Origin: CAVWDU01 sp963840725
GTDB lineage: Bacteria > Pseudomonadota > Gammaproteobacteria > Pseudomonadales > Halieaceae
NCBI GenBank assembly: GCA_963840725.1
Contig: CAWIZY010000009.1
Location: 806,001-870,000 of the forward strand
DNA: 64,000 nt
Direction: 5' to 3'
Below the pieces are notes generated by a model that saw only the letters and a program-made list of their open reading frames with translations, was not told where the DNA came from and searched no databases. A program made the position numbers and the translations under genes. The number at the start of each line of letters is the position of its first letter. Positions within the stretch are counted from its first letter, which is position 1. Below, piece by piece: positions 1 through 8,578 of this stretch.

Positions 1-1
1 G

Positions 2-682
2 GCACAGCTGCGGGCAGAGCGCGACGAATCCGCGGTGGAGGCGGTGCTGGAGCAACTTTATCAGAGCGCGGTAAGCGGCGACGGCAACTTGCTCGAACTG
101 GCTGTTGAGGCCACTCGCCTGCGAGCGACGGTGGGCGAAATATCCTTTGCCCTGGAGAGGGAATTCGGACGGTTTAATGCCCAGGCGCAAACGGTGTCGG
201 GGGTCTATGGATCCGCCTTCCAGGAGGATGAGAATTGGCAGGGGATCAGTGACGATATCGACCAATTTGTTGCCAGCCACGGGCGCCGTCCCAGAATGCT
301 GGTGTGTAAAATGGGACAGGATGGCCACGACCGGGGAGCCAAGGTTATCGCGACCGCATTCGCCGATGTCGGATTTGATATCGACCTGTCGCCGATGTTT
401 TCAACGCCTGCCGAGGTGGCGCGGCAGGCGGTCGAAAACGATGTGCATGTGGTCGGGGCCTCCTCGCTTGCTGCCGGGCACAAAACCCTGGTACCGGAGT
501 TGGTGCAGGAACTTCGCAAACAGGGTGCCGACGACATTATAGTCATTGCCGGTGGCGTAATACCCAAACAGGATTATCAGTTCCTGCGTGAGGCCGGTGT
601 CAGCTGTATTTTTGGACCGGGAACACCCATTCCGGTCTGTGCACGTGAAGTGCTGGATGCGGTGAATGCCGCACAAGTTTGA
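2..682 (+). CDS. methylmalonyl-CoA mutase, C-terminal part (partial at window edge)
   Basis: The reading frame is open from base 2, so the gene starts outside the window. The visible ~226 residues are the end of the catalytic subunit of adenosylcobalamin-dependent methylmalonyl-CoA mutase, which interconverts methylmalonyl-CoA and succinyl-CoA at the end of the propionate/odd-chain/branched amino acid route. The cobalamin-binding domain begins near MLVCKMGQDGHDRG; the DGHDRG motif supplies the lower axial histidine of B12. The following VVGASSLAAGHKT and IIVIAGGVIP segments are the usual strands of that domain. Its stop overlaps the start of meaB by 17 bases, which indicates translational coupling with the mutase chaperone. 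The family call is secure; the start and N-terminal barrel cannot be seen. Confidence 0.95.
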   Translation, partial: AQLRAERDESAVEAVLEQLYQSAVSGDGNLLELAVEATRLRATVGEISFALEREFGRFNAQAQTVSGVYGSAFQEDENWQGISDDIDQFVASHGRRPRMLVCKMGQDGHDRGAKVIATAFADVGFDIDLSPMFSTPAEVARQAVENDVHVVGASSLAAGHKTLVPELVQELRKQGADDIIVIAGGVIPKQDYQFLREAGVSCIFGPGTPIPVCAREVLDAVNAAQV

Positions 683-1628
683 ACTGCAATCGCTGCTCGA
701 CGGCAATCGTCGGGCATTGGCCAAGGCGATCACTCGTGTTGAGAGTAAGCTCGAACAACACCGGATTGAGGCGGAGTCTATTCTGCAGGCGGCGTTACCG
801 TATACCGGCAACAGCGTCAGGGTTGGAATAAGCGGTCCTCCAGGGGTTGGGAAATCGACGTTTATCGAGGCTTTAGGGCTCAAGTTGATAGAACAGGGTA
901 AGCGCGTCGCAGTGTTGGCGGTAGACCCCAGCTCGCCACTTGCGGGGGGGTCTATTCTGGGTGACAAGACCCGTATGGAGTTGCTCTCCCGCTCTCCCTC
1001 TGCCTTTATCAGGCCGTCGCCGGCCGAAGGTGCACTGGGAGGTGTTGCCCAGAAAACCCGGGAGTCGATGCTGCTGTGCGAGGCAGCCGGCTATGACGTG
1101 GTACTGGTAGAAACCGTAGGAGTGGGTCAGTCGGAGTTTCTGGTCTCAGGCATGGTCGATTTTTTCATGGTACTTATGCAGCCCGGTGGCGGGGATGAAC
1201 TGCAGGGGATCAAAAAAGGCATCATTGAGCTGGCCGATGCGCTGGTAATTAACAAGGCCGATGGCGATAGCGAGGCCCTGGCCAATTTGACCCGACAGCA
1301 ATACACCAGCGCGATGAATCTATTGCGCCACACCAGTTTCTGGACGCCAAGAGTAATGACCTGCTCGGCTTTGCAGGACAGGAATATCGACTCAGTCTGG
1401 GGTATGATCGTGGAATATCGCCAGCAGGCGGAGGCAGCGGGAGTGTTTGAGCTCAAGCGCAGCCAGCAAAACCGCGACTGGATGCATCAACTGGTGGATG
1501 AAATGCTGCGGTCCAGGCTCGATCGCAACCCCCGTGTGAAAGCGCTGTTGCCCGACCTCGAGCGGCGAGTGGAAGACCGGTCACTGACGCCTTACGCCGC
1601 GGCGCAACAAATCGTGGAACGACTCTGA
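666..1628 (+). CDS. meaB: methylmalonyl-CoA mutase-associated GTPase MeaB
   Basis: A 320-residue G3E-family P-loop GTPase (ArgK/MeaB). It protects methylmalonyl-CoA mutase from inactivation and gates cofactor loading. Walker A is GPPGVGKST at residues 57-65, followed by the LAVDPSS switch segment, ETVGVGQSE and the NKADGD guanine-specificity motif. Length matches the family (about 320-340). The ATG lies inside the end of the mutase gene in another frame, so the two genes overlap and are probably one transcript. The older name ArgK (an arginine transport kinase) is considered a misassignment for this family. Confidence 0.95.
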   Translation: MPHKFELQSLLDGNRRALAKAITRVESKLEQHRIEAESILQAALPYTGNSVRVGISGPPGVGKSTFIEALGLKLIEQGKRVAVLAVDPSSPLAGGSILGDKTRMELLSRSPSAFIRPSPAEGALGGVAQKTRESMLLCEAAGYDVVLVETVGVGQSEFLVSGMVDFFMVLMQPGGGDELQGIKKGIIELADALVINKADGDSEALANLTRQQYTSAMNLLRHTSFWTPRVMTCSALQDRNIDSVWGMIVEYRQQAEAAGVFELKRSQQNRDWMHQLVDEMLRSRLDRNPRVKALLPDLERRVEDRSLTPYAAAQQIVERL

Positions 1629-1653
1629 CAGCGCCGGACAGGCGAGGGAGCAG

Positions 1654-1998
1654 ATGGCGATGCGTTTTTATCCACTGGATAAAATGATCAACCTGCACGA
1701 CGACTACGCCCGTGTATTCCGCATTGATAGCCTCAAACTCCTGCTGGTGCAGCGCAACGGCGAGCGCTTTTTAATTGAAGCGAACTGTCCACATCGAGGA
1801 TATCCTCTGGATCGCGGCTCGATTGCAGACGGGGTCATTGAATGCCCCGGGCATCACTATATTTTCTCTGCGGCCGACGGCCATTTGATTTATGCCAGTG
1901 AACAGCCCTGCCGGGCGCTGCGCGTGTTCACGCCGATATACGAGGGCAACGAAATCGGCTTGCTGCTTGAAGATCACGACGAGCGGGGGATGCACTGA
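1654..1998 (+). CDS. small Rieske [2Fe-2S] protein
   Basis: A 114-residue soluble protein with both halves of a Rieske cluster site: CPH at residues 45-47 and CPGH at 64-67, two Cys and two His. No signal peptide or membrane anchor is visible, so it is probably a cytoplasmic Rieske ferredoxin rather than a bc1-type subunit. It starts 25 bases after meaB behind a GAGGGAG ribosome-binding site and is likely cotranscribed with it. No oxygenase or nitrite reductase partner is in the window, so the redox partner is unknown. Confidence 0.8.
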   Translation: MAMRFYPLDKMINLHDDYARVFRIDSLKLLLVQRNGERFLIEANCPHRGYPLDRGSIADGVIECPGHHYIFSAADGHLIYASEQPCRALRVFTPIYEGNEIGLLLEDHDERGMH

Positions 1999-2031
1999 GT
2001 TTATCCAGAGCGGCAGGCCCGCCAAGGGGAC

Positions 2032-2059
2032 TTGCCTCAGGCACAAACTAGGCTATATT
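2032..2059 (+). promoter_or_regulatory. candidate sigma70 promoter for the BON-LysM gene
   Basis: TTGCCT (2032-2037) and TATATT (2054-2059) are separated by 16 bases, placing a start site about 50 bases before the ATG at 2117. The -35 matches 4 of 6 and the -10 5 of 6 consensus positions. This is a pattern match only. Confidence 0.45.
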
Positions 2060-2116
2060 CATTCAGGGCTGCGGCTAGGCGGGCAGCTATTCAGCAATTA
2101 TAGACGGGGTACCACG

Positions 2117-2671
2117 ATGGGTTTATTCGACTTTTTTAAAGATGCTGGCGACGCGCCGGAAGCGCAGGCCATAACAGAAGAGATTCCTCAGGAAACCCTC
2201 GATAGTTTGCGCGAGCAAAATATCGGTCGCAGCCTCGCGGAGCTCGACGTCGACACCGCTGAGGTTCAAGTTGATGTCAGCGGCGAAATCGTCGTTCTCG
2301 AAGGCCGTGTCGCTTCCCAGGAGGCTATGGAAAAAACAGTTTTATGCGCCGGTAACCAACACGGTATCGCTCAGGTGGATTGCAGGATTCAGATTGATGA
2401 GCCCGAACCTGAGCCCTTGCCCGTGGGCGACGTTGTGGTCCCCAGCAAGGCCGACTCGGCAAGCGCAGACAGCGCCGCCGCGCCAGCTGTGAGCCCCGAA
2501 AGCCCATCCACGTTCTATACCGTCCAGTCGGGTGATACACTGGGGAAAATTGCAGCGGCCATGTATGGCAACGCCAGCAAGTACACGGTTATTTTTGAGG
2601 CAAACAAGCCGATGCTGACCGACCCGGACAAGATATATCCGGGGCAATCGTTGCGAATTCCACCGCTCTGA
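2117..2671 (+). CDS. BON-LysM domain protein (Kbp/YgaU-like)
   Basis: A 184-residue protein with a short N-terminal segment, a BON domain (about residues 45-100, VQVDVSGEIVVLEGRV), an acidic Pro/Ala/Ser linker and a C-terminal LysM domain (about 130-183, YTVQSGDTLGKIA to PGQSLRIPP). Same architecture as the E. coli potassium-binding protein Kbp (YgaU, 149 aa), here with a longer linker. Kbp binds K+ in the cytoplasm and supports osmotic adaptation; I infer a related role. No signal peptide is visible, which agrees with a cytoplasmic protein despite the LysM domain. The ATG at 2117 is preferred to an upstream in-frame start at 1892 because it follows a candidate promoter and begins the family-typical MGLFDFFK. 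Confidence 0.85.
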   Translation: MGLFDFFKDAGDAPEAQAITEEIPQETLDSLREQNIGRSLAELDVDTAEVQVDVSGEIVVLEGRVASQEAMEKTVLCAGNQHGIAQVDCRIQIDEPEPEPLPVGDVVVPSKADSASADSAAAPAVSPESPSTFYTVQSGDTLGKIAAAMYGNASKYTVIFEANKPMLTDPDKIYPGQSLRIPPL

Positions 2672-2845
2672 GCCGTTTAGCCATTTCCGGTAAGCCATGA
2701 CTCGTTAGCCATGCCCCCGGAGGTGGCCGGGGTGTAACCCCAGGTTGGCTCTGCCTGACCGAAGCGTTGGCGCCCGCCGAGGGCATTTATTGACAGACTG
2801 TGACGGGACCCCCATGGACCCGACCCCTGAGAGGAACACGCCGTG

Positions 2846-4033
2846 ATGACAACACAACCCTTGAAATACCTGGACAAGGCCATGAACGGACTGAGGGACC
2901 TCAATCTGGTACCCGAAAAAACCGATGAAGCGCCGATTATCGATCTGATTAACCAGATCTCGGATCTCGACCAGGACAAAACTCTCGCCATCGCGCGAAC
3001 GCTCAACCAGGCCTCGCTATTTAACGAAGTCGTCAGGGAGCAGATCAGTGGCATGGAGTTGGGAGAGCGTTACGAGGACATCACCAACGCCTTCAACAGC
3101 ATCCGCGATGATGCGAAATCAATGGTAGAGCAGCTCGATGACGGCAAACTGGATACCTTCGAGCGAGTCGGTAACGTGTGGATGAAAGTCACCCGTGGCG
3201 ATATTCCGGATCGGTTTGCCAAGATCAAGACGACCTATCTGGATGTTGCGAAGGACTCCAAAGATCAGGTTAATCGCGAGCACGTGATCCTGGAGGCCTA
3301 CCAGGACTTTCGCGGCGCTCTGAAACAGTCCGAGGTGCTTGCACTGGAGGTCTTGGAGAAGGCTGGCAAGGCGCTGGAGGAGGCCAAGGCGAATCTCCGT
3401 CAGTCCATGGAGGCGGTGGAAAACTTTGACGGAGAAGATCTCGCCGAGCGCGCGAAACTCGAGTTGGCCCGGGACGAAAAAATGCGCACCGTTCAGTTTC
3501 ATGACCGTCGCTACCAGATTGCCAAGGACCTGGCGGACAATCTCACCGTGGGCTATAACTCCTCCGAAGTGATCATGGCGAGATTGCTGCAAACAACCAA
3601 TGCCAAAGAGCGTGTCTACCAGCAGGCGATCAGTTTTTTTGGCACCAACGAATCAGTGCTCACCGCGCTGTCGGCCTCATTTACCGGGCTGTTTGGGCTG
3701 CATGAAAGCACCCAGGCCGTAGAAGCAATGAAAGATGGCATCAGCAAGAGCATGGAAGACCTCGCCGATATAGGCGGCAAGGTTCAGGAAGCTGCATTGA
3801 AAACAGGCTACGGACCGACCATCCGGGCTGAATCGGTCCAGAAACTGGTCGATTCGGTGGTGCGATATCAGGAGCGCTCACAGGAGATCATTTCCGAGAT
3901 GCGCACCCTGAGTACACAGAACGCGCAGCAGATTCGTGAATCCGTCGAGGAGGGAAAGCAGCGGCTTGCGAGGTTGGTCGACGAAGGCAAGGCCTTGCCG
4001 CTGGAGTTTCCCGATAGCGCCAACCAGGCCTGA
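2846..4033 (+). CDS. coiled-coil protein, possibly TelA-like (operon gene 1 of 3)
   Basis: About 395 residues, almost wholly helical and charged, with long heptad-like stretches (for example VLEKAGKALEEAKANLRQS and the last ~100 residues). No signal peptide and no membrane segment are apparent. The organisation and the helical C-terminal half recall TelA/toxic-anion-resistance proteins, but I see no diagnostic motif and treat this as unconfirmed. GAGGAA at 2831-2836 fits the ATG at 2846; a GTG three bases upstream is an alternative. The next gene begins 23 bases after the stop, and the third follows closely, so the three form an operon. Function unknown; stress or envelope maintenance would be a guess from neighbours only. 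Confidence 0.7.
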   Translation: MTTQPLKYLDKAMNGLRDLNLVPEKTDEAPIIDLINQISDLDQDKTLAIARTLNQASLFNEVVREQISGMELGERYEDITNAFNSIRDDAKSMVEQLDDGKLDTFERVGNVWMKVTRGDIPDRFAKIKTTYLDVAKDSKDQVNREHVILEAYQDFRGALKQSEVLALEVLEKAGKALEEAKANLRQSMEAVENFDGEDLAERAKLELARDEKMRTVQFHDRRYQIAKDLADNLTVGYNSSEVIMARLLQTTNAKERVYQQAISFFGTNESVLTALSASFTGLFGLHESTQAVEAMKDGISKSMEDLADIGGKVQEAALKTGYGPTIRAESVQKLVDSVVRYQERSQEIISEMRTLSTQNAQQIRESVEEGKQRLARLVDEGKALPLEFPDSANQA

Positions 4034-4056
4034 TCGGGCGGAGCGGCGCAATCGGT

Positions 4057-4995
4057 ATGACTGAGGCAAACGGAAACTCCGCCACAACGGCCACCGCTAA
4101 AGGCCAGCAGCCTCTCGACGACATCATGCTGGCCATGGATGTGGTCGACACCCTGCGGCATCAGCAGGTACTGGTTGAGCGCGAACTGAGCGCGGAGGAT
4201 CGCGAAGCAAAGATGAAACAGCGCCTCCGGGAGATCTACGCCTCCCAGGGAATCGATGTTTCTGAAGAAATCATAGAGCAGGGCGTGGCCGCGCTGGAGG
4301 AGGGTCGGTTCGCCTACGATCCGCCAAAGCCTGGCTTGAACACCCGCCTTGCTGAGCTCTACATAAACCGCGCTGCTTGGGGAAAGCCCCTGTTGCTCGG
4401 TTTGGGTGGCTTGACTCTCGCAGCGCTGGCCTATGTGTTTTTAATCAGTGGCCCGGCCAAACGGGCCGAGCAGGCTCTGCCCGGTCAGCTGCAGTCCAGC
4501 TATGAACTGCTCGAGGCCCAGGCGCGCGGGGCACAGGCAAAGGAGCGTGCCAGTTCGTTACTCGCTCAGGGTGAATCTGCACTCCAGCGCGATGAGCTCG
4601 ATCAGGTGGAGTTGGTGCTGGACCGGATGACAGATCTGCGCGAGGAAATAGAACGTGAGTACGATCTGCGCATCGTCGCCAGCCCGGGCCAGCGCAGTGG
4701 CGTGTGGCGAATACCCGACGCCAATGATGGCGCCCGAAACTTTTATATCATCGTGGAGGCGGTAGGGGCTTACGGGGCAACCTATGACGTGCCCATTGTC
4801 AACGAGGAGGACGGCAAGACCTACAAAGTGCGCCGGTGGGGCTTGAGAGTGGACCAGGATGTATTCGAAAGGGTCGCGGCTGACAAGGCTGATGACGGCA
4901 TTATTCAGGATAATCGTCTGGGCAGAAAAGAGCGCGGTTATCTGACGCCCAAGTACTCTATACCGACAACAGGGGGGGCGATCACCAGTTGGTGA
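4057..4995 (+). CDS. single-span membrane protein, probably DUF6384 family (operon gene 2 of 3)
   Basis: 312 residues. The N-terminal ~100 residues are a charged helical cytoplasmic region beginning LDDIMLAMDVVDTLRH. One transmembrane segment lies at about residues 111-131 (PLLLGLGGLTLAALAYVFLI). Then come a coiled-coil stretch (about 135-205) and a C-terminal ~100-residue probably globular domain starting VASPGQRSGVWRIPD. I recall this pattern as DUF6384, whose function is not known to me. It sits between two long coiled-coil proteins with 10-25 base spacing, which suggests it anchors them at the inner membrane. That role is inference. Confidence 0.7.
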   Translation: MTEANGNSATTATAKGQQPLDDIMLAMDVVDTLRHQQVLVERELSAEDREAKMKQRLREIYASQGIDVSEEIIEQGVAALEEGRFAYDPPKPGLNTRLAELYINRAAWGKPLLLGLGGLTLAALAYVFLISGPAKRAEQALPGQLQSSYELLEAQARGAQAKERASSLLAQGESALQRDELDQVELVLDRMTDLREEIEREYDLRIVASPGQRSGVWRIPDANDGARNFYIIVEAVGAYGATYDVPIVNEEDGKTYKVRRWGLRVDQDVFERVAADKADDGIIQDNRLGRKERGYLTPKYSIPTTGGAITSW

Positions 4996-5005
4996 GCTGA
5001 CGTCA

Positions 5006-6499
5006 ATGCAAAGTGGAAAACATACCCTGTCGTCTATCGACAAGCACCTGCAGCGTCTCCGCAGTGAAATGCACAAGGTCGATGGTCGCGTAAAAGAGAG
5101 CAGCGAGGAACTGGTCGCCCTGCAGAAAGAACAAGCCGATCGGTTTAGGCGGATGGCCGAGATTCGTCTCGACAATGTGATCAGTGGCGAACTGGCGGGC
5201 AGTTTGGATGTTGCTGACAAGCACGCCAGCGAAATCATCCGCCAGCGGGGCCAGAAGCTTGCTGCATTGACCCGGCAGATCAAGAGCCATGACAAGAAAC
5301 AGACACAGCTGGAAATGGAGCGTGAGCAGGCAGCGGCGGAGACCGCTCGGGTGACCGAGCGTCTTGACGCTGCCGAGGCGGCCACGCAGCAGCGACTGGA
5401 GGAAGATCCCGCATACACGGCTCAACTCAAGAAAAGCCGAGACGCTGAACTCACCGCAGAGCATGCCATGGAAAAGACTCGCCAGGCTCGCTCGACGCGC
5501 GCAGAAAAAGGCGGGCCCTATGAGGGAGACCCGCTATTTAGCTACCTTTGGAAGCGACAGTACGGTACGTCCGGGTACTCGGCGAATGCGCTCACTCGCT
5601 GGCTGGACGATTGGGTGGCAGGCATCTGCCACTATGACAGGGCGCGGCCCAATTACGCCAGCCTGCTGGAGATTCCGAAACGTCTCGAAGATCATGCCGA
5701 GCGCTTGCGCGGCGTGGCGGATGAGGAATTTATAGCGCTCACAGCAATAGAGGTGAAAGCCGCTGCGGAGGACGGGCTACCGGCTTTGAGAGATACCCTC
5801 GCCGAAGCCCAGGCGAAGCAGGACGCTCTCGATGCACAGATCGAGGACGTCGAAAACGACGTCCGTGCGCTGGAACACGAGCGCAGTCGTTTTGCGAGCG
5901 GCGAAGATGAGGATTTTCAGCTCGCCATCAGAACGCTGAGAGAAGCACTGGAGCGAGAAAATCTGTTCACTCTGTTCGAATATGCCCGGGCCACCGCAAC
6001 GTCAGAAGATGACGTTCTGGTTCAGGATATGGATCACGCCCGAGCCAAGCTGCGGGATGCGGGGGATTTTGTGTCCGACCGCAAGCGCGCGCGTGACCGA
6101 CTCGGCGAGCGGCTCGAAGAACTGGAAAACGTGCGTCGTCAGTTTAAAAAGAAGCGCTACGACAGCGTGCATTCCGAGTTTCGCAACGAAAAAATGCTGA
6201 ATATGACGCTGGGGCAATTCCTGGCCGGCACTGCCACTGCCAAGGAGTTATGGCGCGCTATCGAACGCGGTCAACGTTACCGGCGAATGCAGGCCAACCC
6301 CACATTTGGCACGGCCGGTTTCCGGCGGCGACCAGGTACATGGCACGTTCCCTTCCCCGGCGGCCGCTCCAGGGGAGGTTTCGGGGGCGGTTTTGGCGGC
6401 GGTTTCGGTGGTGGCCTGGGCGGCGGTCTTGGCGGCGGTTTGGGCGGCGGTTTGGGCGGTGGTTTGGGCGGCGGGTTTCGCACCGGCGGCGGTTTTTAG
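5006..6499 (+). CDS. long coiled-coil protein with Gly-rich repeat tail (operon gene 3 of 3)
   Basis: 497 residues. Residues 1-165 and about 240-400 are strongly charged coiled coil, with a more globular stretch between (PLFSYLWKRQYGTSGYSANALTRWLDDWVAGICHY). The last ~40 residues are a low-complexity tail of GGFGGG/GGLGGG units ending FRTGGGF; the DNA from about 6378 to 6490 is a matching 12-base near-repeat. There is no signal peptide. I do not recognise the family. The ATG is 10 bases after the preceding stop. Gly-Phe/Leu tails occur on proteins that self-associate or bind partners, but no function is assigned. Confidence 0.7.
   Translation: MQSGKHTLSSIDKHLQRLRSEMHKVDGRVKESSEELVALQKEQADRFRRMAEIRLDNVISGELAGSLDVADKHASEIIRQRGQKLAALTRQIKSHDKKQTQLEMEREQAAAETARVTERLDAAEAATQQRLEEDPAYTAQLKKSRDAELTAEHAMEKTRQARSTRAEKGGPYEGDPLFSYLWKRQYGTSGYSANALTRWLDDWVAGICHYDRARPNYASLLEIPKRLEDHAERLRGVADEEFIALTAIEVKAAAEDGLPALRDTLAEAQAKQDALDAQIEDVENDVRALEHERSRFASGEDEDFQLAIRTLREALERENLFTLFEYARATATSEDDVLVQDMDHARAKLRDAGDFVSDRKRARDRLGERLEELENVRRQFKKKRYDSVHSEFRNEKMLNMTLGQFLAGTATAKELWRAIERGQRYRRMQANPTFGTAGFRRRPGTWHVPFPGGRSRGGFGGGFGGGFGGGLGGGLGGGLGGGLGGGLGGGFRTGGGF
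6378..6490 (+). repeat. 12-base coding repeat array (Gly-Gly-Phe/Leu-Gly)
   Basis: Tandem near-copies of GGCGGTTTGGGC with variants, all in frame and encoding GGFG/GGLG at the C-terminus of the coiled-coil protein. Differences between units are mostly synonymous or Phe/Leu swaps, as expected for slippage under coding constraint. The repeat number may be uncertain in an assembly. Confidence 0.8.
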
Positions 6500-6520
6500 C
6501 ACAAATCCCCAAGCACCTTG

Positions 6521-7447
6521 CTAGAGGGCGAGGCTGCGCAGGTTTGGGTCGACCGAGCTCTGACGCCACAGTTCGTCGAATAGCTCCAGGTGGCGCTGTG
6601 TCGAGGCTCGCGATCGGGGCTCAAAAAAGGCTTCATGGTCGCTGCCACCTGGCTTGTAAAGCACCCCGTCGCGATCTCTGATCACCAGAGTTTCCTGGTT
6701 CCACTGAGGGTGCTCCGACAGTCGCTGTATGTGCACCTTGCTGGGAGTGCGTCGGGCAAGTTCCAGCAGGCGATGACCACGGTTGATCAGTGGGCGCGCG
6801 TCGGCGACCAGGATGCGCACCCGGGACTGACTGCTGCTTCGCACCAGTGCACTCACCGCAGCGATCAGTGCGGGTTGGTCGAATACCTGGTGGTCCAGCT
6901 GCGGGCTTTGTATGCAGAGCTCACGCCTTGCGCTGGTGCACAGCTCGACCGCCAGGCTGTCGAAGGGTTTTGGATAGGTCACCCCGTTGCGGAAACCACC
7001 GGGTTCCTCGGTGGTCGCTTTTGTGAGATCCATCATCATGGCCATGTGTGGAATATCAGCCTCATCGAAAATGTCACCGCTGGCGACGAAGCCGGCTTTG
7101 CGATAGAAGCCCCCGGCATGGGCCTGAGCATGCAGGTAGAGTCGCGGTAGTCCCAGGCTGCGCCCTCGCGCAATTATCGCATTCAGGACCTGGCGACCGA
7201 AATCGCGGCCCCGGTGAACCGGCAGTACCGCCATGCGGCTTATCTTGCCAGTCTCCTGCAGGCGACCGCAGGCCACAGGTACATCGTCCAGAGTGCCGAG
7301 GAAGTGGTGAGCATCCTCGTCATTGCCATCCTTTTCGATGGCAGGCGGCACGCCCTGTTCCAAAACAAACACCTGCTCACGGATCGCCTGGAGGGCGGCT
7401 TGTCCCTGTGCCCAGTCGACCTCTTCCACCTTTAGTTCATTCGACAT
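6521..7447 (-). CDS. GNAT acetyltransferase with C-terminal extra domain
   Basis: 308 residues when started at the ATG at 7447 (MSNELKVEEV). Residues 1-145 are a GNAT fold of the ElaA kind: the acetyl-CoA-binding stretch is RMAVLPVHRGRDFG and the end is FYRKAGF...IPHMAMMMDL. Residues about 165-308 form a second domain (DQPALIAAVSALVRSS, VRILVADARPLI, PSKVHIQRLSEHPQW) that I believe is the DUF7931-type domain often fused to these GNATs. A longer reading to 7549 lies inside roxA and is rejected. The start overlaps the end of roxA by 11 bases, so it is the last gene of the minus-strand operon. The substrate is unknown. Confidence 0.85.
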   Translation of the reverse strand: MSNELKVEEVDWAQGQAALQAIREQVFVLEQGVPPAIEKDGNDEDAHHFLGTLDDVPVACGRLQETGKISRMAVLPVHRGRDFGRQVLNAIIARGRSLGLPRLYLHAQAHAGGFYRKAGFVASGDIFDEADIPHMAMMMDLTKATTEEPGGFRNGVTYPKPFDSLAVELCTSARRELCIQSPQLDHQVFDQPALIAAVSALVRSSSQSRVRILVADARPLINRGHRLLELARRTPSKVHIQRLSEHPQWNQETLVIRDRDGVLYKPGGSDHEAFFEPRSRASTQRHLELFDELWRQSSVDPNLRSLAL

Positions 7448-8566
7448 GGATGCACCCACACTGCAGTAAATGGTCCAACAATTCGCCGGTCGCCTCGTTG
7501 GAACCGGTTGTCGATTCGCCCGGGTCCAGTGACAGCATAGCGCCCTCACAAAGCGGTATAAGAGCAGTTAAGACCGTCTCTGGGAAGCGTTTTAGCTGCC
7601 CGTTGGCAAAAACAACAATACCCTCAGCCTCCTGTTGCCACGCAATTCTGGCACCCGGTTGCATGTGAGCGCAACGCGCGTCCTCGTGGCACTGCCGTAA
7701 CTGCGAGCCCTGCACTTCATCATCTGGCACGTCGCCCAGCCCCTGCTCAGTGATTAACTCCCCGAACCAGTGATTGGTATCCACCTGGTCCAGTGCCCCG
7801 AGCAGTTGCGAATGCGCTCTTTGCAGGTCTGCAGGACGAATCTCACCCGCCCTTGACGCGGGTGTGTTGCGAAAGTCTCGGTAAAACTGTTCCGGGTCCA
7901 GTTGTTCCAGTACATGGTCCGCCCAGCGGGACACCATGTCGTTAATGCGTGGTGCCCGAAACCCGATTGAGAAGGTCATGCACTCGCCGACCGCGATGCC
8001 CCAGTGAGCGACGCCTGGCGGGACATAAAGCATATCCCCGGTGCGCAGCAGGTATTGAGCCGTACAGTCAAAGTCGGCAAGAATGCGCAACTGGTGTCCG
8101 CCGCCAGCGGCGTGGAGCTGTCGCAGGCGGCCCGTCTGCCAGCGCCGTTCGCCCTCGCCCTGTAACAGGAAGACATCATAGTTGTCGTAGTGTGGACCTA
8201 CGCCGCCGCCGTCCACAGCGTAACTGACCATGATGTCGTCCAACCGCCAACGGGGAATAAAACTCACAAGGTCCAGTAGAGCTGAGACCTCCGGTACGTA
8301 GCGATCCACCCCTGCACGAGTAAGGTCCACGGTGCATCTCGCTGAAAGTCGGCCTCGGTAAACGGCCCCATGAGCTGACGATATCGAGAGTTAACGGTTT
8401 CAATGATACGAGATTCAACGTCACTTTCCATTGCCAGCCCGGCCAGCTCATCTGCGCTCACTCCGGGTGTGAATCCAGGAACAGCGTCGCGTATCAGCAG
8501 GTGTTCTCGCTGCCAGTGGCGTCCAAGAAACAGTTCCGGGTCTAACTGTAATTGCTCGCGCTGCAT
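7437..8566 (-). CDS. roxA: ribosomal protein L16 arginine hydroxylase (cupin/JmjC), with one frameshift
   Basis: A JmjC-type 2-oxoglutarate/Fe(II) oxygenase of the RoxA/YcfD family, which hydroxylates an arginine of ribosomal protein L16. The metal site is HYDNYD (HxD) with the distal His in YVPPGVAHWG. The first 85 or so residues (from MQREQLQLDPELFLGRHW at 8566) and the rest lie in different frames. They join cleanly as PWTLLVQG / VDRYVPEVSALL near 8312, where CAGGGGTGG has lost or gained one G. I treat it as one gene with an indel error. Twelve bases separate it from purB and it overlaps the GNAT gene, in a conserved operon. Confidence 0.85.
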
Positions 8567-8578
8567 GGCTGACAGGGC

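Noticed and set aside
2789..2820. TTGACA before the coiled-coil operon as a promoter
   Set aside because: No -10-like hexamer occurs 15-19 bases downstream.
4558..5418. 286-codon Ser/Arg/Cys-rich minus-strand frame
   Set aside because: It is antisense to two well-supported coding genes and has biased composition typical of GC-rich shadow frames.
6277..6483. Proline-rich minus-strand frame (PPPKPPPKPP)
   Set aside because: It is the antisense reading of the Gly-rich tail repeats of the coiled-coil gene, with no ribosome-binding site.
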